Shown here in pieces: positions 1 to 12,010 of a stretch of 64,000 bases of DNA; position 1 is the first letter of the stretch; each line of letters begins with the position of its first letter. The position numbers and the translations under genes are program-made. This DNA is from Ailurus styani (taxonomy: Eukaryota > Chordata > Mammalia > Carnivora > Ailuridae), in NCBI GenBank assembly GCA_002007465.1, contig LNAC01000336.1:632447-696446 (forward strand). The letters are read 5' to 3'. The notes below the pieces were generated by a model, which worked only from the letters and a program-made list of their open reading frames with translations, was not told the DNA's origin and made no database searches.

Positions 1-743
1 AATATCCAGACATAGCCATTTTAAGACAATCACTAAAATACCTTTGTAACATTTTAAAAAGAATAACACTTCATTTCTGGTCAAGGATTAAAATATACAC
101 ATTTACCATATAGTCTATGGTATGTATCTTTTTCATATATAATATGTATATAAAATGAGAATATGACAAGTACTACACCACTTCTTAAACTCTACAGTTG
201 AACAGCCTTCACTGTAGATCCTCAACAATGTCAACAATTTAAGATGACAGCTTTGTGGCTTACTGGAAATTTTCATGTATCAGTCTACTCCCTGGGATTT
301 ACAGGTTAAGAGGCAGTTTATTATATTTTGAAACAAACAGAATTGAGGGCCTAGGCTAGAATGTTGCTATTTTCCTAATAGGATATAAGGACGAGTCATT
401 TGTCAGATTTAGGTCATGCACTTTGTTTAAGATTAAATCGTGTGATAAAATTGTTGCACTAATAAAAGTTTATAATTTACTTTTACTATGAACCACTGCT
501 TAGAGGTTTATCTGTTCCAAAGGGAATCAATAGGCTAGTGAAAACTTTATAGCTTTTAGAGAATAACTGAGCGATTTATCTTATGCCTGCATAGATTTCT
601 AAGAAATTTCTGAGAGGATGGCTATGCCTATGGACCCCTTGAAGTAATCAGCTGGTACCTCTTCACTAACGTAAATTTAGCAAGTCAATTTCCAAGAAAA
701 AAGTGAATTAGACTATGCACACTACCAAGCAGACACTGAGATC
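1..743. other. AT-rich intronic sequence, nothing recognised
   Basis: No reading frame, repeat or RNA gene that I can support. Read as unique or unrecognisably old intron sequence. Confidence 0.5.
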
Positions 744-1008
744 AAAAATATTTTTTTTTAAAGATTTTATTTATTTATTTCACAGANTTCTTTTTCTTTT
801 TTTTTAAGATTTTATTTATTTATTTCACAGAGGGAGAGAGATCACAAGGAGGCAGAGAGGCAGGCAGAGGCGGGGGGGGGGGAAGCAGGCTCCCCGCTGA
901 GCAGGGAGCCCGATGCGGGCCTCGATCCCAGGACCCTGAGATCACGACCTGAGCCGAAAGCAGAGGCCCCAACCCACTGAGCCACCCAGGCGCCCAAAAA
1001 TATTTTTT
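744..1008 (-). mobile_element. Can-SINE with target-site duplications and an ambiguous base
   Basis: Reverse-complement Can-SINE: poly-T end, 'gaagcaggctccccgctgag', 'gatcccaggaccctgagatc', and the tRNA-like head 'cccactgagccacccaggcg'. A target-site duplication of the type aaaaatatttttt flanks it (744-757 and 996-1008). Position 787 is n, and the motif 'aagattttatttatttattt' occurs on both sides of it, so the local copy number of the SINE tail is uncertain. Confidence 0.92.
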
Positions 1009-1922
1009 AAAAGTAATGGTATCAACAAATAATTAGCAAGTTCTTTTCTATTGATTAATGGGAATGTCGCAAACCCTGTTCAAGATTTGCTCTTCTGTGA
1101 GAGATTTCTAAAAAACACAGAGTCTTCAAAAGAGTTCACTATTATGAGGATCACCTCAAATGGAAATTTAAAAATTGTACAGAAGTCTGTATTACCCAAC
1201 ATCATGAACAAAACTTGGGCAAAAATCCTTAAAAGGCATGTGAAATTCAGAAGGTTTGGGGCAAATTTTTTGAGTTATTGCCAATGTATACAGTAGTACT
1301 CAAATGATCAAGAGTGCAAGCTGATGGTTAACACCTGCTCTATATTAATAAGCTATGAAGGTGTTTTCCAAGCTAATTTTCCTAATAGATCCCCTACCTG
1401 TGGCATAAGCTAGCACATATTCATCAAGATTATATACCGTTTACTATTCCCAGCAAATATGTTGACTGTGTTTTTTTTTCCAGACAAGGCATTGCTCATC
1501 AAGCCCTGAGTATAGAAAAATCTGTTTTGACATGCTTCTCAAAATATCATATTTGCCTATTTTTAATGAATCACCTTTCTTCTAAAGTTTTTTTTAAACA
1601 TTTAAAATTACTTCTTAGTTTTTTTGTTTATTATTTATGCTCCTGAAGTTTCTCAGTGGATCTTAGTCTGATTTGTAGGATTCCAGATGCGATGCCGTAT
1701 TTCAAAACTGTGTTATGCATGGGTTGCACAGCTAATATAGCTTTGGGGATTATTTTAAAAGTCATTCTGGTTTATAAGGTTTATATATAAAAATGAAAAA
1801 ACATAAATGTTATAGTCACTATATACCCACCTAGCATTTACTCCAATTCTCTACTATAAAAGCAATTCAAGAATTTGTTTTTTGTGGCAACCCCAATCTG
1901 CATGGCCTTTCTTCCCTCAAAG
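1009..1922. other. Intronic sequence without recognised features
   Basis: A short open frame at 1051-1296 has no recognisable motif or codon structure. No repeat recognised. Confidence 0.45.
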
Positions 1923-1933
1923 ATGAATAAATG

Positions 1934-2082
1934 GGGGCGCCTGGATGGCTCAGTCAGTTAAGCATCTGCCTTCAGCTCAGGTTATGATCCCAGGGTCCTG
2001 GGGATCCCAGAGATCCTCTGCCCCTCCCCCTTGCTTGTGCTTGCTTGCTCTCTCCCTCTCTCAAATAAATTCTTAAAAAAAA
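1934..2082 (+). mobile_element. Can-SINE, plus orientation, short body
   Basis: Starts ggggcgcctggatggctcag and ends in CT-rich sequence, AAATAAATTC and A8. The 11-bp direct repeat atgaataaatg at 1923-1933 and 2083-2093 is a perfect target-site duplication. Part of the middle of the body is missing compared with the longer copies. Confidence 0.93.
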
Positions 2083-2093
2083 ATGAATAAATG

Positions 2094-2657
2094 TCTGGTT
2101 AGAAATATTATTAAAGCTGTTACCAGTGACTGCAGAAGTGGAGATTTGGAAATGGCTACACAGTTTATTGCTGGACATGGAAACTCAGGTTCAACACAGG
2201 ACTTCTGAATCCCTAAAATGATTATACACATACTGAGAGTTCTCATCAAGACCTAGCTAAAGCTATTCAAGACACAAGCAAGCTTGCTTCAATACTACCC
2301 CCCCCACCACTGCCCTGTTGTCTGTCCCTCAACTGTAACCACACATTTTTAGTCTAGTACAAGATTGACATCAGAGCAGACACAGCACCTATGACCAAGT
2401 CATGAGAACTGTTGTAGCATCATCAAATCTACTGTCAAGATATTTGACCACATGAGTGATTTGACCCCAAGTTTTATAAGCATATTCCTGGAGCCACCAC
2501 CCATTTCACTATTTAGGTTACATTTCCTATGGTCTCACCAGTGCCACAAAAGGAAAGCGCCAATAAATTCCTCTTTAACCACCACAGCTACTAGGATGAA
2601 GTCATCTAATAGTTTGATACCAACATATGGAAGCGCTTCTCCAAATGGTATTCGTGA
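2094..2657. other. Intronic sequence, nothing recognised
   Basis: Contains a short C-rich run at about 2298-2307. No gene or repeat I can name. Confidence 0.4.
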
Positions 2658-3140
2658 TGATTAATTTTAAGTCTCAACTGGACTGGACTAAGGGATGCCT
2701 AGATACCTGGGTCTATCTTTGAGGGTGTTTCCAGAAAGATTAGCATTTGAATTGCTGAGCTGAGTAAAGCAGATGGCATTTCCCAATGCTGTTGGCATCA
2801 TCCAATCCATTGAGGGTCCGAATAGAACAAAAAAATGGAGAAAGGATGAATTCACTCTGCTTGAGCCGAGGTGTTCATCTTCCACTCTCAGACATGGGAG
2901 AAATTGGTTTTTGGGCTTTTGAACTCATAATGGAATTTATACCATTAGGTGGACCCCAGTCTTAGACTTTTGAACTTATACCATACACTTTCCTGATTCT
3001 CCAGCCTGCAAACAGCATAATGTTGGATTTCTTGGCCTCCATAACTGTGTGAGCCAATTACTGTAATAAATTTCCTCTTACCCATATCAATATTGATATT
3101 TTTGTTGGTTTTGTTTCTCTGGAAAACCCTAACTAATACG
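2658..3140 (+). mobile_element. ERVL-type solo LTR, MLT2-like
   Basis: Begins tgattaattttaagtctcaa and ends with 'tttctctggaaaaccctaac' plus taatac, the two ends of a widespread mammalian LTR family I take to be MLT2 (ERVL). Internal landmarks include 'catcatccaatccattgagg' and 'tgtgagccaattactg' followed by a polyadenylation-like aataaa. The second copy at 35214-35897 shares both ends. The family name is from memory; the repeat itself is clear. Confidence 0.65.
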
Positions 3141-3389
3141 GTATGCTCTCAGAGGGGAGAGATGAGAGTCATTTCATACAGCACTGGCACCAGACTTTCT
3201 GTAAATGTATTGGTTCCATTGACTTTCTATAGTTTAAAGATGCTCCACTGAATTTAGCTCATTATAGTTGTTTAGATAAAAATGACTGTCTCACTTATGT
3301 CTATTTTTTATTGCTCTGTAACTCAGTATTTTCTTTTTTTCTCTCTCTTTAGGTAAAAGACTAAAGTAAAGAAACGTTTAGGAGTAAGC

Positions 3390-3963
3390 ATGGGTAGCTA
3401 TAAAGGCAGACCTATACCACATTTATACATGAAACCTGCCCCAAATAAAACAGTCATTCTACGAGGAAGCATTTTGGCTTTCCCAGAACAGCAACTTGAT
3501 TTTGAAATCAAAGTTGAACATCTGCAAAGAAACGTAATAGCATTTTATCGTAATGGGGCTTTCCTGTATTATGTTTGGGAAAAAAAATGTGCGAAGGGGA
3601 ACCCATTTAAAATGGTTTTAAAACTATTTCCATCCTTTGAGGAACTCAGCTTATGAGCCATTAAAAATATTACTGATAAAACGCATTTTGAATTTCCATT
3701 AGATATTTTAGCTTTCATTTGAAACTTGAATTGATTCAGGATGAGAGAACAGCACTTTTGGATAATAAGCTGCAAGAACCTAGAGAACTGTCAGAGCAAC
3801 TCACAGAAGTATTCTGTTTAGGTATGAAAGTGTATTTATCTGAAGAGCCTTTGGGAGTTGAAAGCTTTGCTTCAAAGATGAAAGCAGGGTGCAAAAATTT
3901 TGGTTTAGGAGCCTGGCAGGAAAAACATGTCGTTTCATTTCTTAGTGATACTAAAGATACTTA
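3390..3963 (+). pseudogene. Unidentified pair of broken reading frames, possible decayed coding sequence
   Basis: An 88-residue frame (3390-3656) closes at TGA. About 60 bases later, in another frame, an open stretch (3719-3963) has a charged, coiled-coil-like composition (ELIQDERTALLDNKLQ). Both frames look more protein-like than the shadow frames nearby: mixed hydrophobic and charged residues and no low-complexity sequence. A pyrimidine-rich tract ending in tttag sits just upstream at about 3330-3352 and looks like a splice acceptor. I do not recognise the protein. A faint galectin-like pattern (VILRGSILAF, then IAFYRN) is not convincing. It may be a decayed retrocopy, part of an old mobile element, or chance. 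Confidence 0.25.
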
Positions 3964-4030
3964 GTGGGTGAACTCATCATTTAGTTTTAAACTGCCAGTC
4001 CAACAGAGACCCCCTATAACTTTGAGTAAT

Positions 4031-4964
4031 TGCTATATGAGGTGTTCACTACCATTTTCATTTGTATTAAAAAGAATTCAGAATTTAGAGGACGTTTGGA
4101 ATACAGATAAACTTAAAGAGTCTCCAGGATAATTCTATTAAGTGGCTCCTCATCAAATTCCATTGATTTGAAGTTTCTTACTTTGAAGGCACTTAATGGC
4201 TCTGGGGCAATATATTTTCTAATTCTTTTGGTCACAGTTTGTCTCCAGTTGCTCAAGGAAGCCAAAATCAGCATGCTACTTACCAGTAGTTGGTCCTAAG
4301 AATAACCTAAGTTTCTTGAATGAGAACAGCTCTGCTGCCTAATTGCAGAATTGATTTCTAATGGAGAAGTTTGGTTCCCCAAACTCGATCTGTTTCTGAA
4401 TTTCAAATGAAATGCAACACACTTATTTTTCCAGAGCTTTTAAAGATTCTGAGACATAAGAATTGGTTCAACAGAAAATAAGTTCACCAGAAGTCTTGGA
4501 CCAAAAAACAAAAAAAGCTGGATTGATTCTTTCCTTCCCTACTTGATTAAAAACAAAACTAATGAGACACTAGACAGTGACATAAGACATAGTCCCTCAC
4601 TTAAAAGATTTTTTAATCTTACAGAGCAAACTGGCTTAATTTTGATATATTAACTATGAAGTATATAAGGGCTACTGGCATTCCCCCAGTGATTTTCTAC
4701 AGTAGTCTGTTTACCATATTCAGGATCTGTAGTCACACCAGCCAAATTCATGTCCTTATTTCTGGATAAGTTTTCTTCCTTATTATATGTTCCCAACCTG
4801 CCAACCTGGGCCTTCGAGTATAGAAATATGACCTGCAGGGAAACATCAAGCTTATTCCTTTAAAAGCCTTGATTGAGTTTCAAAAACCCAGTTTTCTATT
4901 TCCTTTAGAAACCGCTTAAAAGCAGCTGAATAAAAACCAAAATGGCTGCACTAATGCTTCAGTG
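4031..4964. other. Intronic sequence, nothing recognised
   Basis: AT-rich, with no frame or repeat that I can support. Confidence 0.4.
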
Positions 4965-5335
4965 AAGTTCGATTTTAAAATAACTTTTTTTCTATAGCAA
5001 AGTTACCTTGATGAACATTAAAATGACATTAGCATAATAAACATTGACACTAACTTTTCTCTTCTCGTCTGCAAACCTCCCCTCCTCAGCCTTTTGTTTC
5101 AGGAAGCTGAAAAGGACTAACCAGGCTGACAACATACACCATTCCTGTCCAGATCTTGTATTTCCCTATAAAACTCCCCAGTCCTTTCCTCCTGGTGATC
5201 TCGAAGTTTTTGAAGGCCAGAGCCTGCTGCAGCCTCCTTTGCCCTGCAAAACAATAAGGCTATGCCTCTTTATCCCACACTCTGTCTTGCCCTAATGTAT
5301 TTTGGCTCCCAAGCAGAGGCTGATTTTTGACAACT
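4965..5335 (+). mobile_element. LTR-like fragment
   Basis: The stretch has an LTR-style promoter layout: tccctataaaactccc at about 5162-5177, a C/T-rich middle, then acaataaggctatgcctc and a T-rich end. No second LTR or internal region was found. Family not identified; the boundaries are approximate. Confidence 0.33.
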
Positions 5336-8108
5336 TTCCTCGGATTCCTGTCCCCTTGTAGCTTCCTTGATTTTGCAAAAATACAGAAAAAAAAAGTTTA
5401 GTATAATCTTGCTATATTCCTAAAGAGAAAAAAAAATCAAATCAAAGGAAAAGATTTTCTAATACTTTGATTTTATCATCAAAATTATCTACTCCTAGAA
5501 GGTTTGATGTTAGGCATTATCATCCACTTGTTTTTTTTTTTTTTTTAACAAACTCAGTTGTTAAAAGCTATGTGTATAAACACACTTCTCATGAAATTCA
5601 CAATTTATTGGGAGAAGCCCTCCTGTGTTATCTTTCTCTGCTTATCCTTTTGCTGAGCAAAACAGTTGGTTTTCATTCTTTAACTTAATTGAGAAGTACT
5701 TCTGTGACACATTAGTGACATTTTCTCTCAACAACTCAGATATCTCTTGCCTCTACTACTAAATTGCAAGTTTCTTAAAGAAACATTTCTGAAACTTGTT
5801 CCAATCGGTCATAGCTACAAGCACTGAGAGCATGAGCAGTGTTTGGTGCATAGTAATTCACTGTTGAATGAATGATACAGTTTTGAGAACAGAATGATAG
5901 AGCACAAATATTTTCAAAAAAAAACCTAATCTAAGCTGCTTTAAGAATGCAAAGAGAGTGATTCAGAGACAGTATTGGTCTAATTCTACATATCCCACTT
6001 ATTCTGGAAATGGGAAATACACAGGTCATATGCCCAAATGTTTCATTCACTTTTTTTGACTACTTATTCTTAACTGGGTCCCTCCTCCAAGATATAGATG
6101 TATGGGAGTTACGGCAAGTGGTATGGGCTGACCCTATTATTCCTGCTAATTTGATCACTCATAGAGATGTCAATTGGATGCAATATTGTTTTTAATTTAT
6201 ACCATCTAAATCTTTTCCTAAGGGACCAATATACTGAATGTAACTCAAGGAAAAAAAATTTCAAATACCCTTGACATTTAGAATTAAGGAAAATAAGCTC
6301 CTTACACAAATGTTATAGAATATATAAAGGGGAAAAAAAAGATGGTGGGAAACAAACTCTTGTACCATGGCATTCTTTTTCCTTAGATTCTTCCTTGGTT
6401 TTACCATGTTGAGTGTTTGATTCGTTGTTCTTGTCAGTTTCCTGTACTGGTAGTTTTCAACTAAGATTCTTTTAATCAAAATATCATTAGTACTGTCAAA
6501 AAAAAAAGTGATACGCTAAGAACAAGCATTATCAATCATGAACAGTTTAATACTGTCCACAGTAATGGCTGTAAGAGGTGGCAATGTAGCCACATCACTG
6601 CAGGACTTCCAAAATACTCATGGGCATAGCACGAGGTTCACTCTAATGGCGGCATTTACAAGCCATGTGACCTTGAATAAGCCAATTACCTTTCCTGAAC
6701 ACTAAGGCATGTGACCTCTAAACCCCCTTCTAATTTTAAATGTTCACAATTATAGTCATTTACATAGGAATTAAGAATAAACATTCAGCTATTGACTAGA
6801 AATTCTACTAAAGACTATTCTTCATGCAAGTTCTATTTGCACAGTAGCCCAGTAGTAATTATCGGATGCAAAGCTCCACACTGTCTGCCACAAAAGTGGA
6901 ATACTAAAGGAAATCCTGTGAATGATGAGGTGACTGAATGACAGCCTACTTTTCAGCTATTTTTTATCAAAAATATACTTGAGAGAGCTTGGTAGTCATT
7001 TTACTTAGTACATTTAAGCTAAGTATGTACTTTTTTTTAATTTGGCAGGTTTGGATTTGAAATTGCCAAGTTTCAGCTAAAAATATAAATGATAAATATA
7101 AATCTTAATGTTCCACATATCACATTGGTGAGTAATTAGATGCTTAAAACATAGTTTAATAAGGAACACTCACTGCTTATAAGAGAAAGCTAAAGAGGTG
7201 ATATGATAAAAGACACAGCAATGAAATTTAATGTGTCATTCCTCAGTTCTGAGTCTATATTATTTTTTAAGTATGTACAAAAATAAAAGCGCAAGCTCTT
7301 CAAGGCCAAGAACTATAGTGATTTTGTTTCTTTTGTCCTTATAAAATGATTAACTCAGTGTCGTAAACCTCTGGATGCTCAATTAATCATTTTAAGAAAG
7401 AGATGTGTAAATAGATATATACAGACAGTCTCATCATTGCATTTCACATATACTGAATTACTAAGGACTTTGATGTAGGTCTGTATCTTTTATAGATTTT
7501 TACATAATTCATGGTCTAGCTATTTTCCCCCTATATTAACAGAAATTTGTATTTAGAACTTTTAAAAATGGTCATCTTATAGAAGCTTTTTATATATTTT
7601 CTCTAGTATAAAATCCAAATTATAATTTTTGATAGTTCAATGTTATTTATGAATATCATTGTACCTAGCTATAGAAATGTTTGCCTTTACATCAAATGAT
7701 CCCAGATTTACATGCCTCTAAAATATATTTCATTTTATGTTTTAAAATAATTTTCTTTTGCTTCTAAATTATAGATTGCCCATTTTTCTTTTACAACTAT
7801 AAAAATATTTCCGAAACCCACTTCTGAAATTTTACTTCTAAAAGTATTAGAGATAAAAAGAAACTAGCATGTATTATATCTTCCTCCAACAACAAATAGA
7901 TGGACACTGAGAATTTCCCTCATCATGAGAAAGTTCTTAAAGAATACAGGAAACTTATCCCTTTTTTTTTTTTTTTAACATTTGGTTTGGCTATTACAAG
8001 TCATGTTTTGTTTCTGGTTTATGGTCTTATTTGCACAGGGGTTTGCTTTCCTGGCTTGCATATTGACAACACAAGTGGGTTGTTTTGTTCTTTGGGTTTT
8101 TTTAACCA
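5336..8108. other. Intronic sequence with possible old L2/MIR pieces
   Basis: A stretch at about 5690-5880 ending 'gttgaatgaatgatac' looks like an L2 3' end. About 7285-7400 ('caaggccaagaactatagtg') may be another. About 6645-6730 ('catgtgaccttgaataagcc') resembles MIR. There are T-homopolymers at 5531-5546 and 7963-7977. No gene. Confidence 0.4.
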
Positions 8109-8337
8109 TGAAAAGTATACTGTATTTTTATTTTTAAAGATTTTATTTATTTATTTGACACAGAGAGAGAGATTACAAGTAGGCAGAGAGTCAGGCAGGA
8201 GAGAGAGGAGGGAGCAGGCTCCCTGCTCAGCAGGGACCCTGATGCAGGGCTCAATCCCAGGACCCTGAGATCATGACCTGAGCCAAAGGCAGAGGCTTTA
8301 ACCCACTGAGCCACCCAGGCTCCCTGAAGTATACTCT
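8109..8337 (-). mobile_element. Can-SINE, minus orientation, with duplications
   Basis: Full-length reverse-complement Can-SINE (body 8128-8324) ending at the head 'cccactgagccacccaggct'. The flanks aaaagtatactg and gaagtatactc form an imperfect target-site duplication. Confidence 0.92.
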
Positions 8338-8740
8338 TTAATCTCCTGTCCCTAATTTCCCCCAACCCTCCAGCCAACAAGTGGTTTTGTCATCACCTTT
8401 TAGAGCCATTTTATTGGAAAAGGAAGCTAATGGTTTATAGTTTGGATGAATACATAAATTATCAACCAAAAAGTATTTTTGAGGGAAAGACAATGCTAAA
8501 AAAGAATTAACAAGCAACTGATTCATCTATACCAGCTACCAACTAGGAATGTCCTTGGAAAATTAGGATTAATGGCCTTCCCATTTGTAATAATACTAAT
8601 AGTGAATTGTTTTCAAGTGTCTCAGACCCAACACAATCAGTCACCATGACTTGGGTCTGTTTTTCCAAAATCAAAATCTATGATCAAGCTGTATTAATTC
8701 AGGACATAAGTCTGGTTGTGAACATACTCTCTTTTATATT

Positions 8741-8970
8741 TAAAACTGATGGCTTGGGGTGCCTGGGTGGCTCAATGGGTTAAAGCCTCTGCCTTTGGCT
8801 CAGGTCATGATCTCAGGGTCCTGGGATCGAGCCCTGTGTCAGGCTGCCTGCTCAGCAGGGAGCCTGCTTCCTCCTCTCTCTGCCTGCTTCTCTGCCTACT
8901 TGTGATTGTATCTCTCTGTGTCAAATAAATAAAAAATCTTTAAAAAAACAAAAATAAAACTGATGGCTTG
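8741..8970 (+). mobile_element. Can-SINE, plus orientation, with perfect 16-bp duplications
   Basis: Body 8757-8954, starting ggggtgcctgggtggctcaa and ending in AAATAAATAAAAAATCTTTA. The 16-bp direct repeat taaaactgatggcttg at 8741-8756 and 8955-8970 is perfect, so this copy is fairly young. Confidence 0.95.
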
Positions 8971-9126
8971 AAGTTTGTCCATTCCCTTAATGCTACTGCT
9001 GATATTAGTTTGTACTTTAATCTCTATTTTTAATGTATTTTAAAATACTTCCTTTTTCTTCATGTATTTTTGACTATAATGGTAACTCCTTAAGATAAAG
9101 CCTTATTTCTAGAGTTAAAATAGTTT

Positions 9127-9560
9127 ATAGAGAAATTAATAAAGAGAAACTCCACTAAAATGCAGTCAGGAAGCTAGAAGGGAGAGCCATATCACCAATG
9201 TCAATTACAGGAAGAATTGTCAATTCTAGACCCCAACAGAAGAATCAAGAGGAAAGAATCATCAATTATAGGCTTCAACAGGGGAAGATATACACTGAAT
9301 CTTAAGAAATTGACTACTTCTGCAACTCGGCCAATGATAAACCATCATCATCGTGAGCTCTTGCTTTTCTCCAATCAACTTGCATTCAAAACAACCCCTC
9401 TCAGCTTCATCCTTCTCCATAAAAAATAACATTCCTCTCCTTCATTGGACTTGTGTATGGTTTTGCCATAATTGCATGTCCTGACTTGCAATTCTCTGCT
9501 ATTCCTGAATAAACTCATTTCCAGTGGTAAAATACGTTTTTGTTTGTTTTTAAGGTTAAC
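9127..9560 (+). repeat. 5' LTR of the ERV1 element
   Basis: Aligns by eye with 14262-14597 through shared blocks such as aattgtcaattctagacccc and tgcaactcggccaatgataa. A CCAAT box lies at about 9330, a TATA-like cataaaaaata at about 9420 and a polyadenylation signal AATAAA at 9508-9513. The 5' edge is approximate because the first bases have diverged. The 3' edge at the taaca near 9560 is also an estimate. Confidence 0.75.
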
Positions 9561-10539
9561 ATTAATGATCAAAAGTGGGATCCAGAGATGACCCCCAATA
9601 ACTGAAGCTAGTTAGCAAACAGGTTCTGGTACCCACAGAGCCTACTGAGCTCACTGCTTTCTTGCCAACCCTGCAGTTTGAAGTTTTCTCATGGATTTTG
9701 AGTTCCATTCTGTGCATTTTGAGCTCTTCAGGCTTTACTCAGCATCTGTTTCAAGGCTTTACACTTTCTGAGAACATTCCTTCTGTCTTTGTGGTATGAC
9801 ACCTATTTGGGACTGGACTATTCCTGTTGGAACTGTGTTGGCCCTTTGGTTCAATTCCTTTGGAATTGGGCTGTTCCTGTTGAAACTATGATATTTAGGA
9901 TTTTTTTTTCCTCTAGAGAAAAATCCACCCACATTCTGGGACCCTGGCCAGATTTTTGTTTAAATATTGTAATTTCCTCCTGGTTTGCACTTTTTAAAAG
10001 ATTTATTTACTAGAGAGAGTGAGCATGAGAGAGAGCAGGGGGAAGGGCAGAGGGTAAGGGAAAGGGAGAGAGAATCTCAAGAAGATTTCCCATTAAACAC
10101 AGAGCCTGATGTGGGGCTTGATCCCACAACCATGACCGTGAGATCATGACCTGAGCCTAAACCAAGAGTTGGATGCTTAACTGACTGAGCCACCCAGGTG
10201 GCCCAGATATGCATTTCTAACTAAATGGACCAACCCAACCAAATTAGAACCACTTGGGGGAAATTTTTTTAATCTCTTTTGTCCTTAGTTCCTCTGCCCC
10301 TATTCATTTAGGGCATAGAGATTTCTTAGAAAAATATGCCAGAATTCCTCTCTCTCAAAAGGGTGAAATAATTCTAGAATTTAACAATAGTAATCAAAAT
10401 AGCCAACCAGGTGAATTAAATGAAATTTCAACATCTTTTACTTGCTTAGTCTGACAGCACTGTAGCTGAGTCTGGGGATACTGATTATTTGTCCTTATTG
10501 GATCAACTACCATCCTTGATATGGGCAAGATTTGTAACT
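9561..10539 (+). pseudogene. ERV leader and gag-position remnant
   Basis: Sequence between the 5' LTR and the pol blocks. No gag motif can be recognised and the primer-binding site is too diverged to assign a tRNA. Two related stretches near 9805-9890 (gactattcctgttggaactg and gctgttcctgttgaaactat) look like a short internal duplication. Confidence 0.45.
9991..10204 (-). mobile_element. Older Can-SINE inside the ERV
   Basis: Reverse-complement SINE with 'gatcatgacctgagcctaaa' and 'gcttaactgactgagccacc'. It belongs to the older group whose head reads 'ctgactgagccaccc' and not 'cccactgagccaccc'. No clear target-site duplication. Confidence 0.85.
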
Positions 10540-11350
10540 GGTGTTGACAGAATCCATAGTGCTCCTTACACCAAGATTCAGATAGACCCCTCAAAACCTT
10601 TTCCCAGGGCGCCTGGGTGGCTCAGTGGGTTAAAGCCTCTGCTTTCGGTTCAGGTCATGATCTCAGGGTCCTGGGATTGAGGCCCACATCGGGCTCCCTG
10701 CTCAGCAGGGAGCCTGCTTCCCCCTCTCTCTCTGCCTGCCTCTCTGCCTCCTTGTGATCTCTCTCATGTTGTGAAATAAATAAAATCTTTAAAAAAAAAA
10801 AAACCTTTTCCCAGAATTACTAAATAATCTATAAATAAAGAAACCCTTCAAGGCATCAAGCCCATGATAGAAGATTACAAGGCTCAGGACTCCATTATAT
10901 CCTGCACTAGTGGCTGTAATACCACTCTTACTTGTGAGAAAACCCAATAGCCAAGGATGGAGGTTTGTCCAAAACCTCTGAGAAATAAATGACCTTGTTA
11001 TCCCTTGACACCCCGGTGTTCCTAATGCCCATTTGCTATCAGAATCCATTTCCACTGAAAGCAAATTTTTCACATAATTGATCTATACAGTGCATTTTAG
11101 TATTTTAGTTGATAAAGATAGCCAGTATCTTTTTATTTTCACTTGGGAAGAATGGAAATACACCTGGGTATAATGCCCCAGGGTTTCACAGAGTCTCTTT
11201 TTCACAAACCTTAAAAGCAGATTTGGATGATATCGAGTTTTCTGCAGGCTCTATTTTGTTATAGTAAATAGATAATTTGATTCTCTCTACTGTCCTTCTG
11301 AAACCTCTTCAAAAAAAGGCAGCATCTACCTATTAAAACTTTTGGCCCTA
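10540..11350 (+). pseudogene. ERV reverse transcriptase remnant, active-site motif destroyed
   Basis: Translated pieces match the start of a gammaretroviral reverse transcriptase: KIQIDPSKPFPR before a SINE insertion and LQGIKPMIEDYKAQ after it, then ISCTSGCNT and the fingers-region block around 10905-11030. The position of the catalytic YXDD motif (11253-11285) reads I-L-L-stop-stop-I-D-N-L-I-L, so two tandem stops and a lost Asp inactivate it. Frameshifts occur throughout. Confidence 0.82.
10593..10814 (+). mobile_element. Can-SINE inserted in the ERV reverse transcriptase
   Basis: Body 10608-10799, starting gcgcctgggtggctcagtgg and ending in AAATAAATAAAATCTTT and A-rich sequence. The duplication aaaaccttttcccag (10593-10607 and 10800-10814) is perfect and lies inside the retroviral sequence, so the SINE is younger than the provirus. 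Confidence 0.95.
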
Positions 11351-11489
11351 AAGAGACACGAGTTCCTGCAAAAAATTAGCTTAAGTTGCCTGACTCAGAA
11401 CAAGGACATCTGGACCCAGACAGACTTCATGGCATCCTGAACTTCCTAAAACATAAAACTAAGTGCAAGTTAATGAGGTTTTCTTGGAG

Positions 11490-12010
11490 TGGCTAGCTGT
11501 CAAAATTGGATAGCAGGCTTCTCTCTTATGGCTCAACCTCTGTCTGCTCTACTAAAAGAAATGTCTTACCTGATCCTATGATATGGAAAGATCAGGAAGA
11601 CAGCTTTTGGGACTTCAAAGAAAAGCCTAATAAGTCTCCCTCAAACATCTTAATTATCAACTGTCCTTTTCTTTTTTGCATGTGAAGAAAGGGAATACTT
11701 TGGAATATTCACCCCAAAACATGCAGACCATCATTAACCCATAGAATATTGTCACACAGGGCTATCCCCCTTGCCTCAGAGCCATTCCTGACACTACCCT
11801 TTTAGTTAAGGTCACTGAAGAAATATTCATGGGATTCCCTTTAACCACTCTTGTATTTTCACCAAGGGTAAAACTGTAAACATTTATAGTCACTATGCCT
11901 TTGAGATAGTTCATGACTTTGGAATGCTAGGAAATATTAGCATTTCTTATCTACAGTGGGGATAAAATTAAAGATGGCTCCTTTATCCAAAATTTACTAG
12001 GTGTCATACT
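11490..12010 (+). pseudogene. ERV connection and RNase H remnant
   Basis: 'MAQPL' near 11529 followed by the connection region, then GKTVNIYS at about 11866-11892 and IVHDFGML at about 11908-11931 match the RNase H region of class I ERVs. Stops and small indels interrupt the frame several times. The catalytic residues cannot all be placed. Confidence 0.7.

Noticed and set aside
3390..3656. Galectin-domain identity for the 88-residue frame
   Set aside because: Only a vague strand pattern; the sugar-binding signature (HFNPR, WG.EER) is absent.
7900..8268. 122-residue frame ending in a SINE
   Set aside because: Its last third is translated antisense Can-SINE sequence and its start is low complexity.
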